Source: ChocPot-Mid sp964511865 (GTDB taxonomy: Bacteria; Bacteroidota; Ignavibacteria; Kapaibacteriales; UBA2268). Taken from it: 8,296 nucleotides of DNA. A model generated the notes under the pieces. That model was not told where the DNA came from. It saw only the letters and a program-made list of their open reading frames with translations, and made no database searches. Positions within the stretch are counted from its first letter, which is position 1. Each line of letters begins with the position of its first letter. Location of the stretch: NCBI GenBank assembly GCA_964511865.1, contig CAZEHW010000162.1, positions 1 through 8,296 on the forward strand, given 5' to 3'. A program made the translations under genes and the position numbers. Of the stretch, positions 1 through 6,263 are shown in pieces.

Positions 1-62
1 TTTCTATTTTCTATTTTCTATTTTCTATTTTCTATTTTCTATTTTCTATTTTCTATTTTCTA
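1..62. repeat. Perfect 7-bp tandem repeat (TTTTCTA), about 8.9 copies
   Basis: A 6-nt partial unit (1-6) is followed by eight exact copies of TTTTCTA ending at 62, with no mismatch. The + strand has no G, so the other strand is a purine-rich TAGAAAA array. It stops 5 bp before the first base of the CAT-anticodon tRNA and continues off the left edge, so the true copy number is unknown. A short related stretch (TTTCTATTTTCT, 267-278) lies beyond the two tRNAs. The array occupies the place where the tRNA promoter would be expected, so that promoter is outside the window or overlaps the array. Confidence 0.97.
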
Positions 63-67
63 AAACC

Positions 68-141
68 GGGCCTGTAGCTCAGTTGGTTAGAGCAACGGAC
101 TCATAATCCGTCGGCCGGGGGTTCAAGTCCCTCCGGGCCCA
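68..141 (+). tRNA. tRNA with CAT anticodon, probably tRNA-Ile2 (lysidine type) rather than Met
   Basis: A full cloverleaf can be drawn. The acceptor stem pairs 68-74 with 134-140. The D-arm is GCTC/GAGC (77-80 and 90-93). The anticodon stem is 95-99 with 107-111, and the loop CTCATAA puts the anticodon CAT at 102-104. The T-arm carries TTCAAGT. The discriminator is A141, and CCA is not encoded because CT follows. CAT can mean elongator Met, initiator Met or Ile2. The acceptor stem has C-G pairs at positions 4:69 and 5:68, which are known determinants for the lysidine synthetase TilS in E. coli tRNA-Ile2. I therefore favour Ile2 decoding AUA, which suits an AT-rich genome. The first acceptor pair is a full G-C match, which argues against initiator tRNA. 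Confidence 0.93.
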
Positions 142-148
142 CTATGAG

Positions 149-187
149 AAAAAGCAAGTTATTGTTTTTTTATAACTTGCATTTTTT
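149..187. terminator. Bidirectional rho-independent terminator shared by convergent tRNAs
   Basis: A perfect 9-bp stem, GCAAGTTAT (154-162) with ATAACTTGC (172-180), has a 9-nt T-rich loop. On the + strand it is followed by a T-run (182-187). On the minus strand it is followed by the five T's complementary to 149-153. It begins 7 nt after the CAT tRNA, so it fits as that tRNA's terminator. It is also the first plausible terminator reached by transcription leaving tRNA-Glu on the minus strand, about 100 nt downstream of its 3' end. Confidence 0.8.
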
Positions 188-285
188 CAAATACATTTTT
201 AATTTCAATTTATTTCTAATTATCTTTTTTGTTTTAACTTTGCAAAATGTTTTTCAATTTTTCTCATTTCTATTTTCTTAATCAG

Positions 286-357
286 TAGCATATACGGGAA
301 TCGAACCCGTATTACGGCCTTGAGAGGGCCGCGTCCTAACCGTTAGACGAATATGCC
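286..357 (-). tRNA. tRNA-Glu (CTC)
   Basis: On the minus strand the 5' acceptor arm GGCATAT pairs with ATATGCT at the 3' end, leaving a G-U pair at 1:72 and A as discriminator. The D-arm reads GTC...GAC around TAACGGTTAG. The anticodon stem CGGCC/GGCCG encloses the loop CTCTCAA, giving anticodon CTC for codon GAG. The T-arm is ACGGG TTCGATT CCCGT. CCA is not encoded. The D-loop and overall layout match bacterial tRNA-Glu. It converges on the CAT tRNA and is divergent from comEC. Confidence 0.93.
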
Positions 358-370
358 AAAAATCGAACTA

Positions 371-378
371 CAAAAATA
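371..378 (-). promoter_or_regulatory. Putative -7 element (TATTTTTG) of tRNA-Glu
   Basis: The minus strand reads TATTTTTG, an exact match to the Bacteroidota-type TAnnTTTG element. It ends 13 nt before the first tRNA base, which would give a short 5' leader. The nearest upstream TTTG (minus strand, 407-404) is 25 bp away, longer than usual, so only the -7 part is supported. Confidence 0.4.
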
Positions 379-435
379 ATCATTTCTCAGTACATATAAA
401 ATTCAAATTTCATTTTCAATGCTGACAATTTTACT

Positions 436-443
436 TAAATTTG
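436..443 (+). promoter_or_regulatory. Putative -7 element (TAAATTTG) of the comEC-pgeF operon
   Basis: TAAATTTG matches TAnnTTTG exactly and lies 28 nt before the chosen comEC ATG. An imperfect -33 candidate (TTTC, the last T at 416) lies 19 bp upstream. With a start of transcription a few bases after the element, the 5' leader would be about 20 nt. The -33 mismatch keeps confidence moderate. Confidence 0.45.
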
Positions 444-471
444 TATCAATATTTATTTGTATTTGGGTGGA

Positions 472-2358
472 ATGAACATAAATTTTAAATTATATCCCGG
501 TCTTAGACTGCTCTTTGTTTGTATGGCAGGAGTACTCATCAGCTATTTCATAGTAGTCAATTACATGGTTCTTTCATTGTTTCTTATATTGTCATTATTA
601 AGTTTGCTCTCCAAAAAAACACGTGTTGCATCATATTATTTATCTGCACTTTGTTTTGGTATCTGGTTTAATTATCAAATAAATGAATTATCTATAAAAA
701 TACCTGAAAAGATTTATCAGGAATTTCCGGCTTTGATTCAAGGCGAGATTATTAAAACTATTAAAATAACAGATACTCATGCAAAAATTATTTGTGATGG
801 AGATTTCGATGCTCAGCCATTATCTTACCTGAAAAATCAAAGAATTTTACTCACTGTTTATGGTTTGAAGTATAAACCAATAGTATTAAAACCGGGAATG
901 AAAATATTTGCTGTTGTAAAAGCAAGGACACCAAAAAAGCCACAACTGACTACAGATTTTCCGGAAAATAATTATACAGCTTCTTTAGATGTCAAGTGGA
1001 TAGCTTCGGCTTCATCGAGAAATGTTGCAATCGTTAATCCTCCATCCGGGTTTTTGTATTTCAAGGATAAACAGGTACAAGCAATTCAGAATCGTATAAA
1101 TATGTTATTCCCTGAAAATTCAGCTTCAATTGTGACAGCTTTATTAACAGGTGATAAAACAAAATTATCTATTGAAACTAAGAAGCTTTTTTCATATTCG
1201 GGGACAGCTCATGTACTTGCTGTCAGTGGTTTGCACGTTGGAATTATCGCAACAATTGTATTCTTTTTACTTGGATTTATTCGCAACAATTGGTTGAAAT
1301 TCTTAATATTTTCATTCCTGATTATTTCTTTTGTTATCTTATCAGGAATGCAGGCATCGGCATTAAGAGCCGGACTAATGGCTATATTGTTTGTATATTC
1401 CAAAACATTGCAAAGACATGCAAATCCTTTGAATATAATCTCAATTGCTATTCTGCTATTACTAATAATATATCCCGAAATGCTGTATTCAGCGGGTTTC
1501 CAGATGTCTGTTTCTGCTATTATTGGGATTATTTTGTTATTTCAACCCATAAGGAAATTTTTTCAAAATATTATTAGGCATGAAAATATAATTGTTAATT
1601 TTATAATATCTTCTCTTGCTATTACTTTATCTGCTTCGATTATTGTGGCTCCTTTGGTAGCATATTATTTCAAAGTGTATTCAGTTGTTTCACCTTTAGC
1701 AAATTTACTTGTAATTCCATTGATGACACTGGGTATGAGCTTCTCAATTATGGCTTTATTATTGTCATATATTTATTTTCCGATTGCAAGTATATATGCC
1801 ATATCTGCTGATTTTTTAATAAATTTATCACAAAGAATCAATGAATGGGCAATAGAATTACCACACTCATATTTGACCGGAGATAATTTAATATTCCCGG
1901 CTGTTCTCATTTCTTTAGCTATAATTTATATTACATTATCTTCGAATATTAAACAGATTTATTTCAGGATAACTTATGCTGTAATTGTAGTTTTGTTTGT
2001 ATATTTTCTTTTTCCACAAAGAGCAATTAATGAAGTAAAAATATATCCCCGAGAGCAATATGTTGCTATTGAATTACCGTTAAATCAAAACAAAAAATCA
2101 ATATTATTAGTTGATAGAAAGCCAAAGCAAAAGCCATTTAGAGATTTTGGAATGTTTAATTATTTGGTAGAAATTAAGGAACATTTGAACTTATATTATT
2201 GCGGAAATGCAGGACTGTTAATAGTTGATGGATTGAAAAACAACACTGACATCAAATCTTATGAAATGGACTTGGATTTCCAACGAGAAGTTCGAAAACT
2301 TTTAAAGCTCAATGAAGATATACCACAAATTATTAATTTAAAAAATAAAATAGAATGA
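472..2358 (+). CDS. comEC: ComEC/Rec2-family DNA uptake channel, without the C-terminal MBL domain
   Basis: The 628-residue product is a polytopic inner-membrane protein of the ComEC/Rec2 family, which carries incoming single-stranded DNA across the inner membrane during natural transformation. The first ~70 residues are hydrophobic. Residues ~75-185 form a soluble extracytoplasmic part (DUF4131/OB-like position). The Competence domain spans roughly 195-510 and has the diagnostic TGDKT (226-230) and SGTAHVLAVSGLHVG (243-257) segments followed by many membrane helices. The last ~110 residues do not show the HxHxDH motif of a metallo-beta-lactamase domain, so this is the short form, which I recall as common in this phylum. 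I chose ATG 472; GGTGGA abuts it directly, which is unusually close. TTG codons at 457 or 463 are alternatives. Its stop overlaps the next start (ATGA), indicating an operon with pgeF. Presence of the gene alone does not prove competence. Confidence 0.93.
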   Translation: MNINFKLYPGLRLLFVCMAGVLISYFIVVNYMVLSLFLILSLLSLLSKKTRVASYYLSALCFGIWFNYQINELSIKIPEKIYQEFPALIQGEIIKTIKITDTHAKIICDGDFDAQPLSYLKNQRILLTVYGLKYKPIVLKPGMKIFAVVKARTPKKPQLTTDFPENNYTASLDVKWIASASSRNVAIVNPPSGFLYFKDKQVQAIQNRINMLFPENSASIVTALLTGDKTKLSIETKKLFSYSGTAHVLAVSGLHVGIIATIVFFLLGFIRNNWLKFLIFSFLIISFVILSGMQASALRAGLMAILFVYSKTLQRHANPLNIISIAILLLLIIYPEMLYSAGFQMSVSAIIGIILLFQPIRKFFQNIIRHENIIVNFIISSLAITLSASIIVAPLVAYYFKVYSVVSPLANLLVIPLMTLGMSFSIMALLLSYIYFPIASIYAISADFLINLSQRINEWAIELPHSYLTGDNLIFPAVLISLAIIYITLSSNIKQIYFRITYAVIVVLFVYFLFPQRAINEVKIYPREQYVAIELPLNQNKKSILLVDRKPKQKPFRDFGMFNYLVEIKEHLNLYYCGNAGLLIVDGLKNNTDIKSYEMDLDFQREVRKLLKLNEDIPQIINLKNKIE

Positions 2359-3095
2359 ACAGAAATTTTGAAATATTAAAACCAAACATTTTTCCTGAAA
2401 ACGAGATTTTATCGGGTGTTACAAAGAGAAATTTGGATTTGTTCCCTGATAAAGGTTTCTCAATATCAAATCCGGATTATTATAGCGAAGATGAAATTAA
2501 TACTCACAGGAAATTTTTAGCTGATGAATTAGGATATGAAATTGAAAAATTAAAATTTCAAAAACAGATACACGGAACTGATATTCAAATAGTATCTTCA
2601 CAAACTCCTAACGGACTTGAAACTGACGGAATGATAACTTCTGAGAGAGTACTTGTGCTCAATGTGTCAATAGCGGATTGTCTTGCGGTACTTATATATG
2701 ACCCTGTAAATCAAGTTTTAGCTGGAATTCATTCGGGATGGAAGGGAACATTAGAGAATATTGCTACAAAAGGAATTCGAATATTGAAAGATAAATTTTC
2801 AACTAATCCTGAGAATTTACTTATTTATCTTTCACCTTGTGCATCAGTGAAAAGATATGAAGTTGGTTATGATGTAGCCAAGTATTTCCCGGAAACAACA
2901 AAGCACATCGGTAATGATAAATATTTATTTGATAATAGAAAGCAGGTTTATAATCAATTAATCGAATCAGGTGTTCAGGCAAGAAACATAGAAGTTTCGG
3001 ATATCTGTACAATTGATAATACGAGCTATCATTCTTTCAGGAGAGATAAAGCAAAATCCGGGAGAATGTCTGCATTTATTTGTTTGATAACTTAA
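2355..3095 (+). CDS. pgeF: PgeF/YfiH-family (DUF152, LACC1-like) peptidoglycan editing factor / purine nucleoside phosphorylase
   Basis: The 246-residue cytoplasmic protein has the normal length for the YfiH family. In E. coli this factor prevents wrong amino acids in UDP-MurNAc precursors. Bacterial and human (LACC1) relatives have purine nucleoside phosphorylase, adenosine deaminase and related activities; older 'polyphenol oxidase' labels refer to the same family. The three family metal/catalytic residues are present: H73 in QIHGTD, C109 in ADCLAV, and H126 in GIHSGWKGT. The SPC...YEVG segment (160-171) and the C-terminal CTIDN...SYHSFRRDKAKSGRM (218-238) also fit. The start codon overlaps the comEC stop as ATGA and has no visible ribosome site of its own, so translation is probably coupled to comEC. 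The substrate in this organism cannot be read from sequence. Confidence 0.93.
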   Translation: MNRNFEILKPNIFPENEILSGVTKRNLDLFPDKGFSISNPDYYSEDEINTHRKFLADELGYEIEKLKFQKQIHGTDIQIVSSQTPNGLETDGMITSERVLVLNVSIADCLAVLIYDPVNQVLAGIHSGWKGTLENIATKGIRILKDKFSTNPENLLIYLSPCASVKRYEVGYDVAKYFPETTKHIGNDKYLFDNRKQVYNQLIESGVQARNIEVSDICTIDNTSYHSFRRDKAKSGRMSAFICLIT

Positions 3096-3110
3096 TTAAC
3101 GGTTTCATTA

Positions 3111-3143
3111 TTTGAATTTTTTCAAAACATTTTCTTATTTTTG
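3111..3143 (+). promoter_or_regulatory. Bacteroidota-type promoter of corA
   Basis: TTTG (3111-3114), a 21-bp spacer and TATTTTTG (3136-3143) match the TTTG-N(19-21)-TAnnTTTG consensus of the primary sigma factor in this phylum. It lies in the short gap after pgeF and ends 27 nt before the corA ATG. This implies that corA and the following gene form a transcription unit separate from comEC-pgeF. It is the best promoter in the window and supports the taxonomic reading. Confidence 0.65.
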
Positions 3144-3170
3144 CTAATTGACTAATAATTGGTATGAATA

Positions 3171-4271
3171 ATGCATAAAGATTTAGGTGTTTACTTAAAA
3201 AAGAATTTAAAATTCTTAACTAATCCCGTTAGGGCAAAAAAAGTAGGTTTGCCTCCGGGAACTCTTGTTTATACGGGAGATGTTATTGATAAGGAAATTG
3301 AAATTAAACTGATTTCTTATAATTCGGACGATATCGCTACTCACGTCTCAAAAGATATAACAGAGATTTTAAATAAATTTGACAAAGATAAAATCAACTG
3401 GATAAATATAGATGCTCTTTATAAGACTGAAATTATAAATGAAATTGGAGAATATTTTAAACTTCATCCTTTGATACTTGAAGACATATTAAATACCCAG
3501 CAAATTCCCAAAATTGATATAGAAGATGAGAATGTTTTTATTACTCTAAAAATGCTCTCAATAAATGAATCGGATGAAATTGACATCGAACATCTGAGTT
3601 TTGTATTAGGTACAAATTATGTTTTATCCTTTCAGGAAAAAAGGGGCGATGTATTGGACGGTGTTAGAGAAAGAATATCAAATGGAAAAGGCAAAGCAAG
3701 AAAGAGAACTGCTGATTACCTTATGTATATGCTGATTGATGCAATCGTAGATAATTATTATCTTGTGCTTGATAATATAAACGACAAGATTGATAACCTG
3801 GAAGAAGAGATTTATTTAAATCCGACACAGGATAATTTTCAGAAAATTATTGATTATAAAAAACAGCTTATTCACCTGAGGAAATCAATTTTTCCGTTAG
3901 AATTTCTTCTTAGAAAATTATTAGACGAGGATATTCCTGTAATTGAAGGTAATCATGCAAAGTACTTTGAAGATATCCTGGACCATTTAAAAAGTATAGT
4001 GCAGGATTTGGATATTATGAGGGAAGTATTGCTGGGACATATTGAACTGTATATGTCGTCATTAAGTAATAAGACGAACGAAGTTATGAAGACCTTAACC
4101 ATCGTAGCATCTATCTTTATACCACTAACTTTTCTTGCAGGAGTTTATGGTATGAACTTCAGGTATATGCCTGAACTTGAGTGGGAATGGGGATATCCAT
4201 TAATATTAACTATTATGGGATTAGCCGGACTGGGAATGTTTATTTATATGAAAAAGAAAAAATGGTTTTAG
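3171..4271 (+). CDS. corA: CorA-family Mg2+/Co2+ channel
   Basis: The 366-residue product is a CorA-type divalent cation channel, which works as a homopentamer in the inner membrane. Residues ~1-300 are the charged cytoplasmic domain, including the long helical stretch around 180-300. Two helices close the protein: TM1 (~307-326), ending in the signature YGMNF (GMN at 327-329), and TM2 (~342-360), followed by the basic tail KKKKWF. The linking loop MPELEWEWGYP is the usual CorA loop with acidic residues. Length and order are normal and nothing is missing. ATG 3171 lacks a clear ribosome site. An ATG 7 nt upstream opens only a four-codon frame that stops inside the start region. No Mg2+ riboswitch fits in the 75-bp upstream gap. 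Confidence 0.96.
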   Translation: MHKDLGVYLKKNLKFLTNPVRAKKVGLPPGTLVYTGDVIDKEIEIKLISYNSDDIATHVSKDITEILNKFDKDKINWINIDALYKTEIINEIGEYFKLHPLILEDILNTQQIPKIDIEDENVFITLKMLSINESDEIDIEHLSFVLGTNYVLSFQEKRGDVLDGVRERISNGKGKARKRTADYLMYMLIDAIVDNYYLVLDNINDKIDNLEEEIYLNPTQDNFQKIIDYKKQLIHLRKSIFPLEFLLRKLLDEDIPVIEGNHAKYFEDILDHLKSIVQDLDIMREVLLGHIELYMSSLSNKTNEVMKTLTIVASIFIPLTFLAGVYGMNFRYMPELEWEWGYPLILTIMGLAGLGMFIYMKKKKWF

Positions 4272-4291
4272 AATAGAATAAGGAAAATATT

Positions 4292-4744
4292 ATGGCATCA
4301 ATGAAAGTAATTAATGATTTTTTGGCTACAAAGCAATTTGCTCTTGCAGGTACATCGCGTAACCCTAAAGCATTCAGCCGTTCAGTGATGAAGGATTTAT
4401 CGGCAATCGGATATGAGATAATTCCTATCAATCCACATACTGAAGAAATTGACGGGAGGAACTGTTACAAATCTGTTGCGGATTTACCACAGGAAATTAA
4501 CCGGCTATTGATTATGACAAATAAATCTGAAACTGACAGGATTTTGGAAGAAGCTATTCAAAAAGGAATAAAATACATTTGGGTGCAACAGACTTCGGAT
4601 ACCAACAAAACTTTGGAAATAGCAAAAACGAATAATTTCGATAACATCGTAACCAAGCAGTGCATTTTTATGTTTGCAAATCCTACAAGTATCCATAAAT
4701 TTCACAGGTTTTTCAAGAAATTATTTGGAATGATGCCGAAGTGA
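4292..4744 (+). CDS. CoA-binding domain protein (YccU-like, CoA_binding_2)
   Basis: A 150-residue soluble protein with a single Rossmann-like CoA-binding domain, as in the YccU group and the first domain of ADP-forming acyl-CoA synthetases. The family marks are LAGTSRNPKAFS (18-29), the second strand with YEIIPINPH (41-49), the GR.CYKSVADLP segment (55-65), and the late KQCIFMF (122-128). It ends in a basic tail with HKFHRFFKKLFG (135-146). There is no ligase or ATP-grasp domain, so it is a stand-alone domain whose role is not established. AAGGA (4280-4284) lies 7 nt before ATG 4292 and supports that start over the ATG at 4301. It is 20 bp after corA and probably cotranscribed with it. Confidence 0.87.
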   Translation: MASMKVINDFLATKQFALAGTSRNPKAFSRSVMKDLSAIGYEIIPINPHTEEIDGRNCYKSVADLPQEINRLLIMTNKSETDRILEEAIQKGIKYIWVQQTSDTNKTLEIAKTNNFDNIVTKQCIFMFANPTSIHKFHRFFKKLFGMMPK

Positions 4745-4752
4745 TTGGAATT

Positions 4753-4799
4753 AGTAGTGAGGAATAAGAAATTAGGAAAATTTTTCACTTTTCACTATT
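4753..4799. terminator. Weak inverted repeat between convergent genes; possible terminator
   Basis: TAGTGA (4755-4760) can pair with TCACTA (4792-4797), with A-T/G-T pairs extending outward. The 31-nt interior includes GAAA/TTTC pairing and a self-complementary AAAATTTT (4777-4784). The minus strand reads two consecutive AGTGAAA units. The 54-bp gap must end two converging transcripts, but the stem is weak and lacks a normal T-tail, so the assignment is tentative. Confidence 0.25.
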
Positions 4800-5920
4800 C
4801 ATTTAATCAACACCAGCTTTCCTGTTTCTACTTTTCCGCCGGACTGCAGTACTAAGAAGTATGCACCGTTTGCAAAAGCAGAGCCGTCGAATGTGAATTC
4901 GTGCATCCCTTCAATTAGATATTCATCAGCTAAAACATCAATAACATAACCAAGTGAATTGTAAATAGTAAGTTTTGTATAAGCTGGGTTTTCGAGATTA
5001 AACGAAATTTTTGTTTTTTCGGAGAAGGGGTTGGATGAGATGAAAATATTATTTTTACTGAAGTGATAATATTTTACATCTGTAATTAGTGGATCTTTTA
5101 TCTTATAAATATAATTTGAAGAAATATCACTTATCCAAAGAAATGGTCCTCCGATACTCTCATTTTCCCAGATTATTCCATCAGCTTCTATGTTAGGTAA
5201 TATAAATTCATCTATTATATTTCCAGTGTAAAGGTTAAGAACTTGTAAATATTTTTCCTCACCAAGAGGTGAAACAGCAAGCCATAATACAAATTCACCT
5301 TTATTTTTACGTCCTAATGCAAAACTTGAAACATTAGTTCGTATATTGTAAATAGAAACATTATATTTTGATTTTAGATCATAAATATCCATAGTATTAT
5401 AATACCAACTGCAAATCCATAATGTATCATTATAATATAAAACATCAGAAGGCCACTTTTGTGGAGAATCAATAGAATCAATGACTTTAAAATTTTCTAC
5501 ATCAATTTTGTATATTCTATTTGGTGGTTGACCTTGAGCATACCAAAAAAAAGGACCTCCCACAGTCAAACTATCAAAACAAAATCCTTGAACAAAATCT
5601 ATTCTATTACCAGGTATCACATTTTCATACTCTTTAACAATCTCTTTTTTTTCTACATTAATTTGTACTATGGAATGCACTACAGGTAAGAATGGCATTA
5701 ATGTTCTAATGCCCCAAATAAATCCCCTCCCCCATGAAATATCTTCAACTCTACCATATCCATATTCTGAAGTTAAATTAACTTTTATTGAATCTATAAC
5801 CTCAATTCTTTTTAATTGATTAATAACATTTAAATTCACACTTATCGCAAATGAGATGCTACAATGTAGTATTATTAAAAACAAAAATGGGAGTATCAGT
5901 ATTTTTTTGTACTTTTTCAT
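4799..5920 (-). CDS. Exported protein with type IX secretion (Por) C-terminal sorting domain
   Basis: From ATG 5920 the product has 373 residues and starts with a Sec signal peptide (MKKYKK, hydrophobic stretch to about residue 25, likely cleavage after SFA). The middle (~30-285) contains spaced, related strands such as GGPFFW (~147) and GGPFLW (~251), each followed by a segment like IYKI, plus LWICSW; this suggests a beta-propeller-like repeat fold. The last ~75 residues form a type A sorting domain: SNPFSEKTKISF, LTIYNSLG, FANGAYFLVLQSG and terminal GKLVLIK. Such domains route proteins through the outer membrane by the type IX system, usually with removal of the domain at the surface. No catalytic motif is recognised and the ligand is unknown. 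The longer frame from TTG 5950 adds MYDRLTFGLI before the signal and is less likely. The gene starts 2 nt after a small lipoprotein-like ORF. Confidence 0.88.
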   Translation of the reverse strand: MKKYKKILILPFLFLIILHCSISFAISVNLNVINQLKRIEVIDSIKVNLTSEYGYGRVEDISWGRGFIWGIRTLMPFLPVVHSIVQINVEKKEIVKEYENVIPGNRIDFVQGFCFDSLTVGGPFFWYAQGQPPNRIYKIDVENFKVIDSIDSPQKWPSDVLYYNDTLWICSWYYNTMDIYDLKSKYNVSIYNIRTNVSSFALGRKNKGEFVLWLAVSPLGEEKYLQVLNLYTGNIIDEFILPNIEADGIIWENESIGGPFLWISDISSNYIYKIKDPLITDVKYYHFSKNNIFISSNPFSEKTKISFNLENPAYTKLTIYNSLGYVIDVLADEYLIEGMHEFTFDGSAFANGAYFLVLQSGGKVETGKLVLIK

Positions 5921-5922
5921 AA

Positions 5923-6021
5923 TTAATCCGAAAGTAAGTCTGTCGTACAACCTGAAATGACATAAAGCTGAAATAAAAGAACTATATAAAATATGTTAAT
6001 TTTACGGATTTTTCGTTTCAT
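5923..6021 (-). CDS. Small ORF (32 aa) with a complete lipoprotein signal, coupled to the T9SS gene
   Basis: ATG 6021 opens a 32-codon frame beginning MKRKIRK, followed by a hydrophobic core (INIFYIVLLFQLYVI), a lipobox ISGC with Cys25, and then only TTDLLSD before TAA. If processed, the mature lipopeptide would have eight residues. AAGG (6033-6030) lies 8 nt before the ATG, a better ribosome site than the downstream gene has. The stop is 2 nt before ATG 5920 of the T9SS-sorted gene, a spacing typical of translational coupling. The frame is open upstream to 6105, but the lipoprotein reading needs the inner ATG. It could be a genuine small lipoprotein, a leader that sets translation of the next gene, or a remnant of a longer lipoprotein gene. 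I do not recognise a family. Confidence 0.5.
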   Translation of the reverse strand: MKRKIRKINIFYIVLLFQLYVISGCTTDLLSD

Positions 6022-6263
6022 ATAATTTGCCTTAAAAAAGGTAATAAATATTGTCATTAATATTTTTCTTATATTTACAAAATATTTTCCATATTTCCAA
6101 ATCATTTTTCAATATAGTGCGAATTTGAATTTTGTACTTTACGTAATTTGTCTTTTATTCTCAACTGTATTTATTGAACTATTATTAGTGATACAAAGAA
6201 AATCTATTTAGGTACGATTATTGATTATTGATAATTATTATTAAAAAAAATAGCAGGGAAATA

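Noticed and set aside
1..62. Possible CRISPR-like array
   Set aside because: The 7-bp units are directly adjacent with no spacers and there are no cas genes, so it is a simple tandem repeat.
235..242. TAACTTTG, a perfect TAnnTTTG match on the + strand
   Set aside because: There is no -33 element at the right distance, and the transcript would first run antisense through tRNA-Glu. The element at 436-443 fits comEC better.
68..357. tRNA pair as an integration (att) site
   Set aside because: No integrase, no duplicated tRNA 3' end and no change to mobile-element genes in the window.
1209..1577. Two ORFs (minus 1209-1403, plus 1290-1577) inside comEC
   Set aside because: Both lie within the conserved Competence domain and show no independent start signal or recognisable product.
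3096..3170. Mg2+ riboswitch (M-box) before corA
   Set aside because: The gap is only 75 bp, is mostly occupied by the promoter, and leaves about 20 nt of leader.
5459..5689. 76-codon + strand ORF opposite the T9SS gene
   Set aside because: Low-complexity Ile/Tyr/Phe/Asn-rich translation of antisense AT-rich DNA, with no ribosome site.
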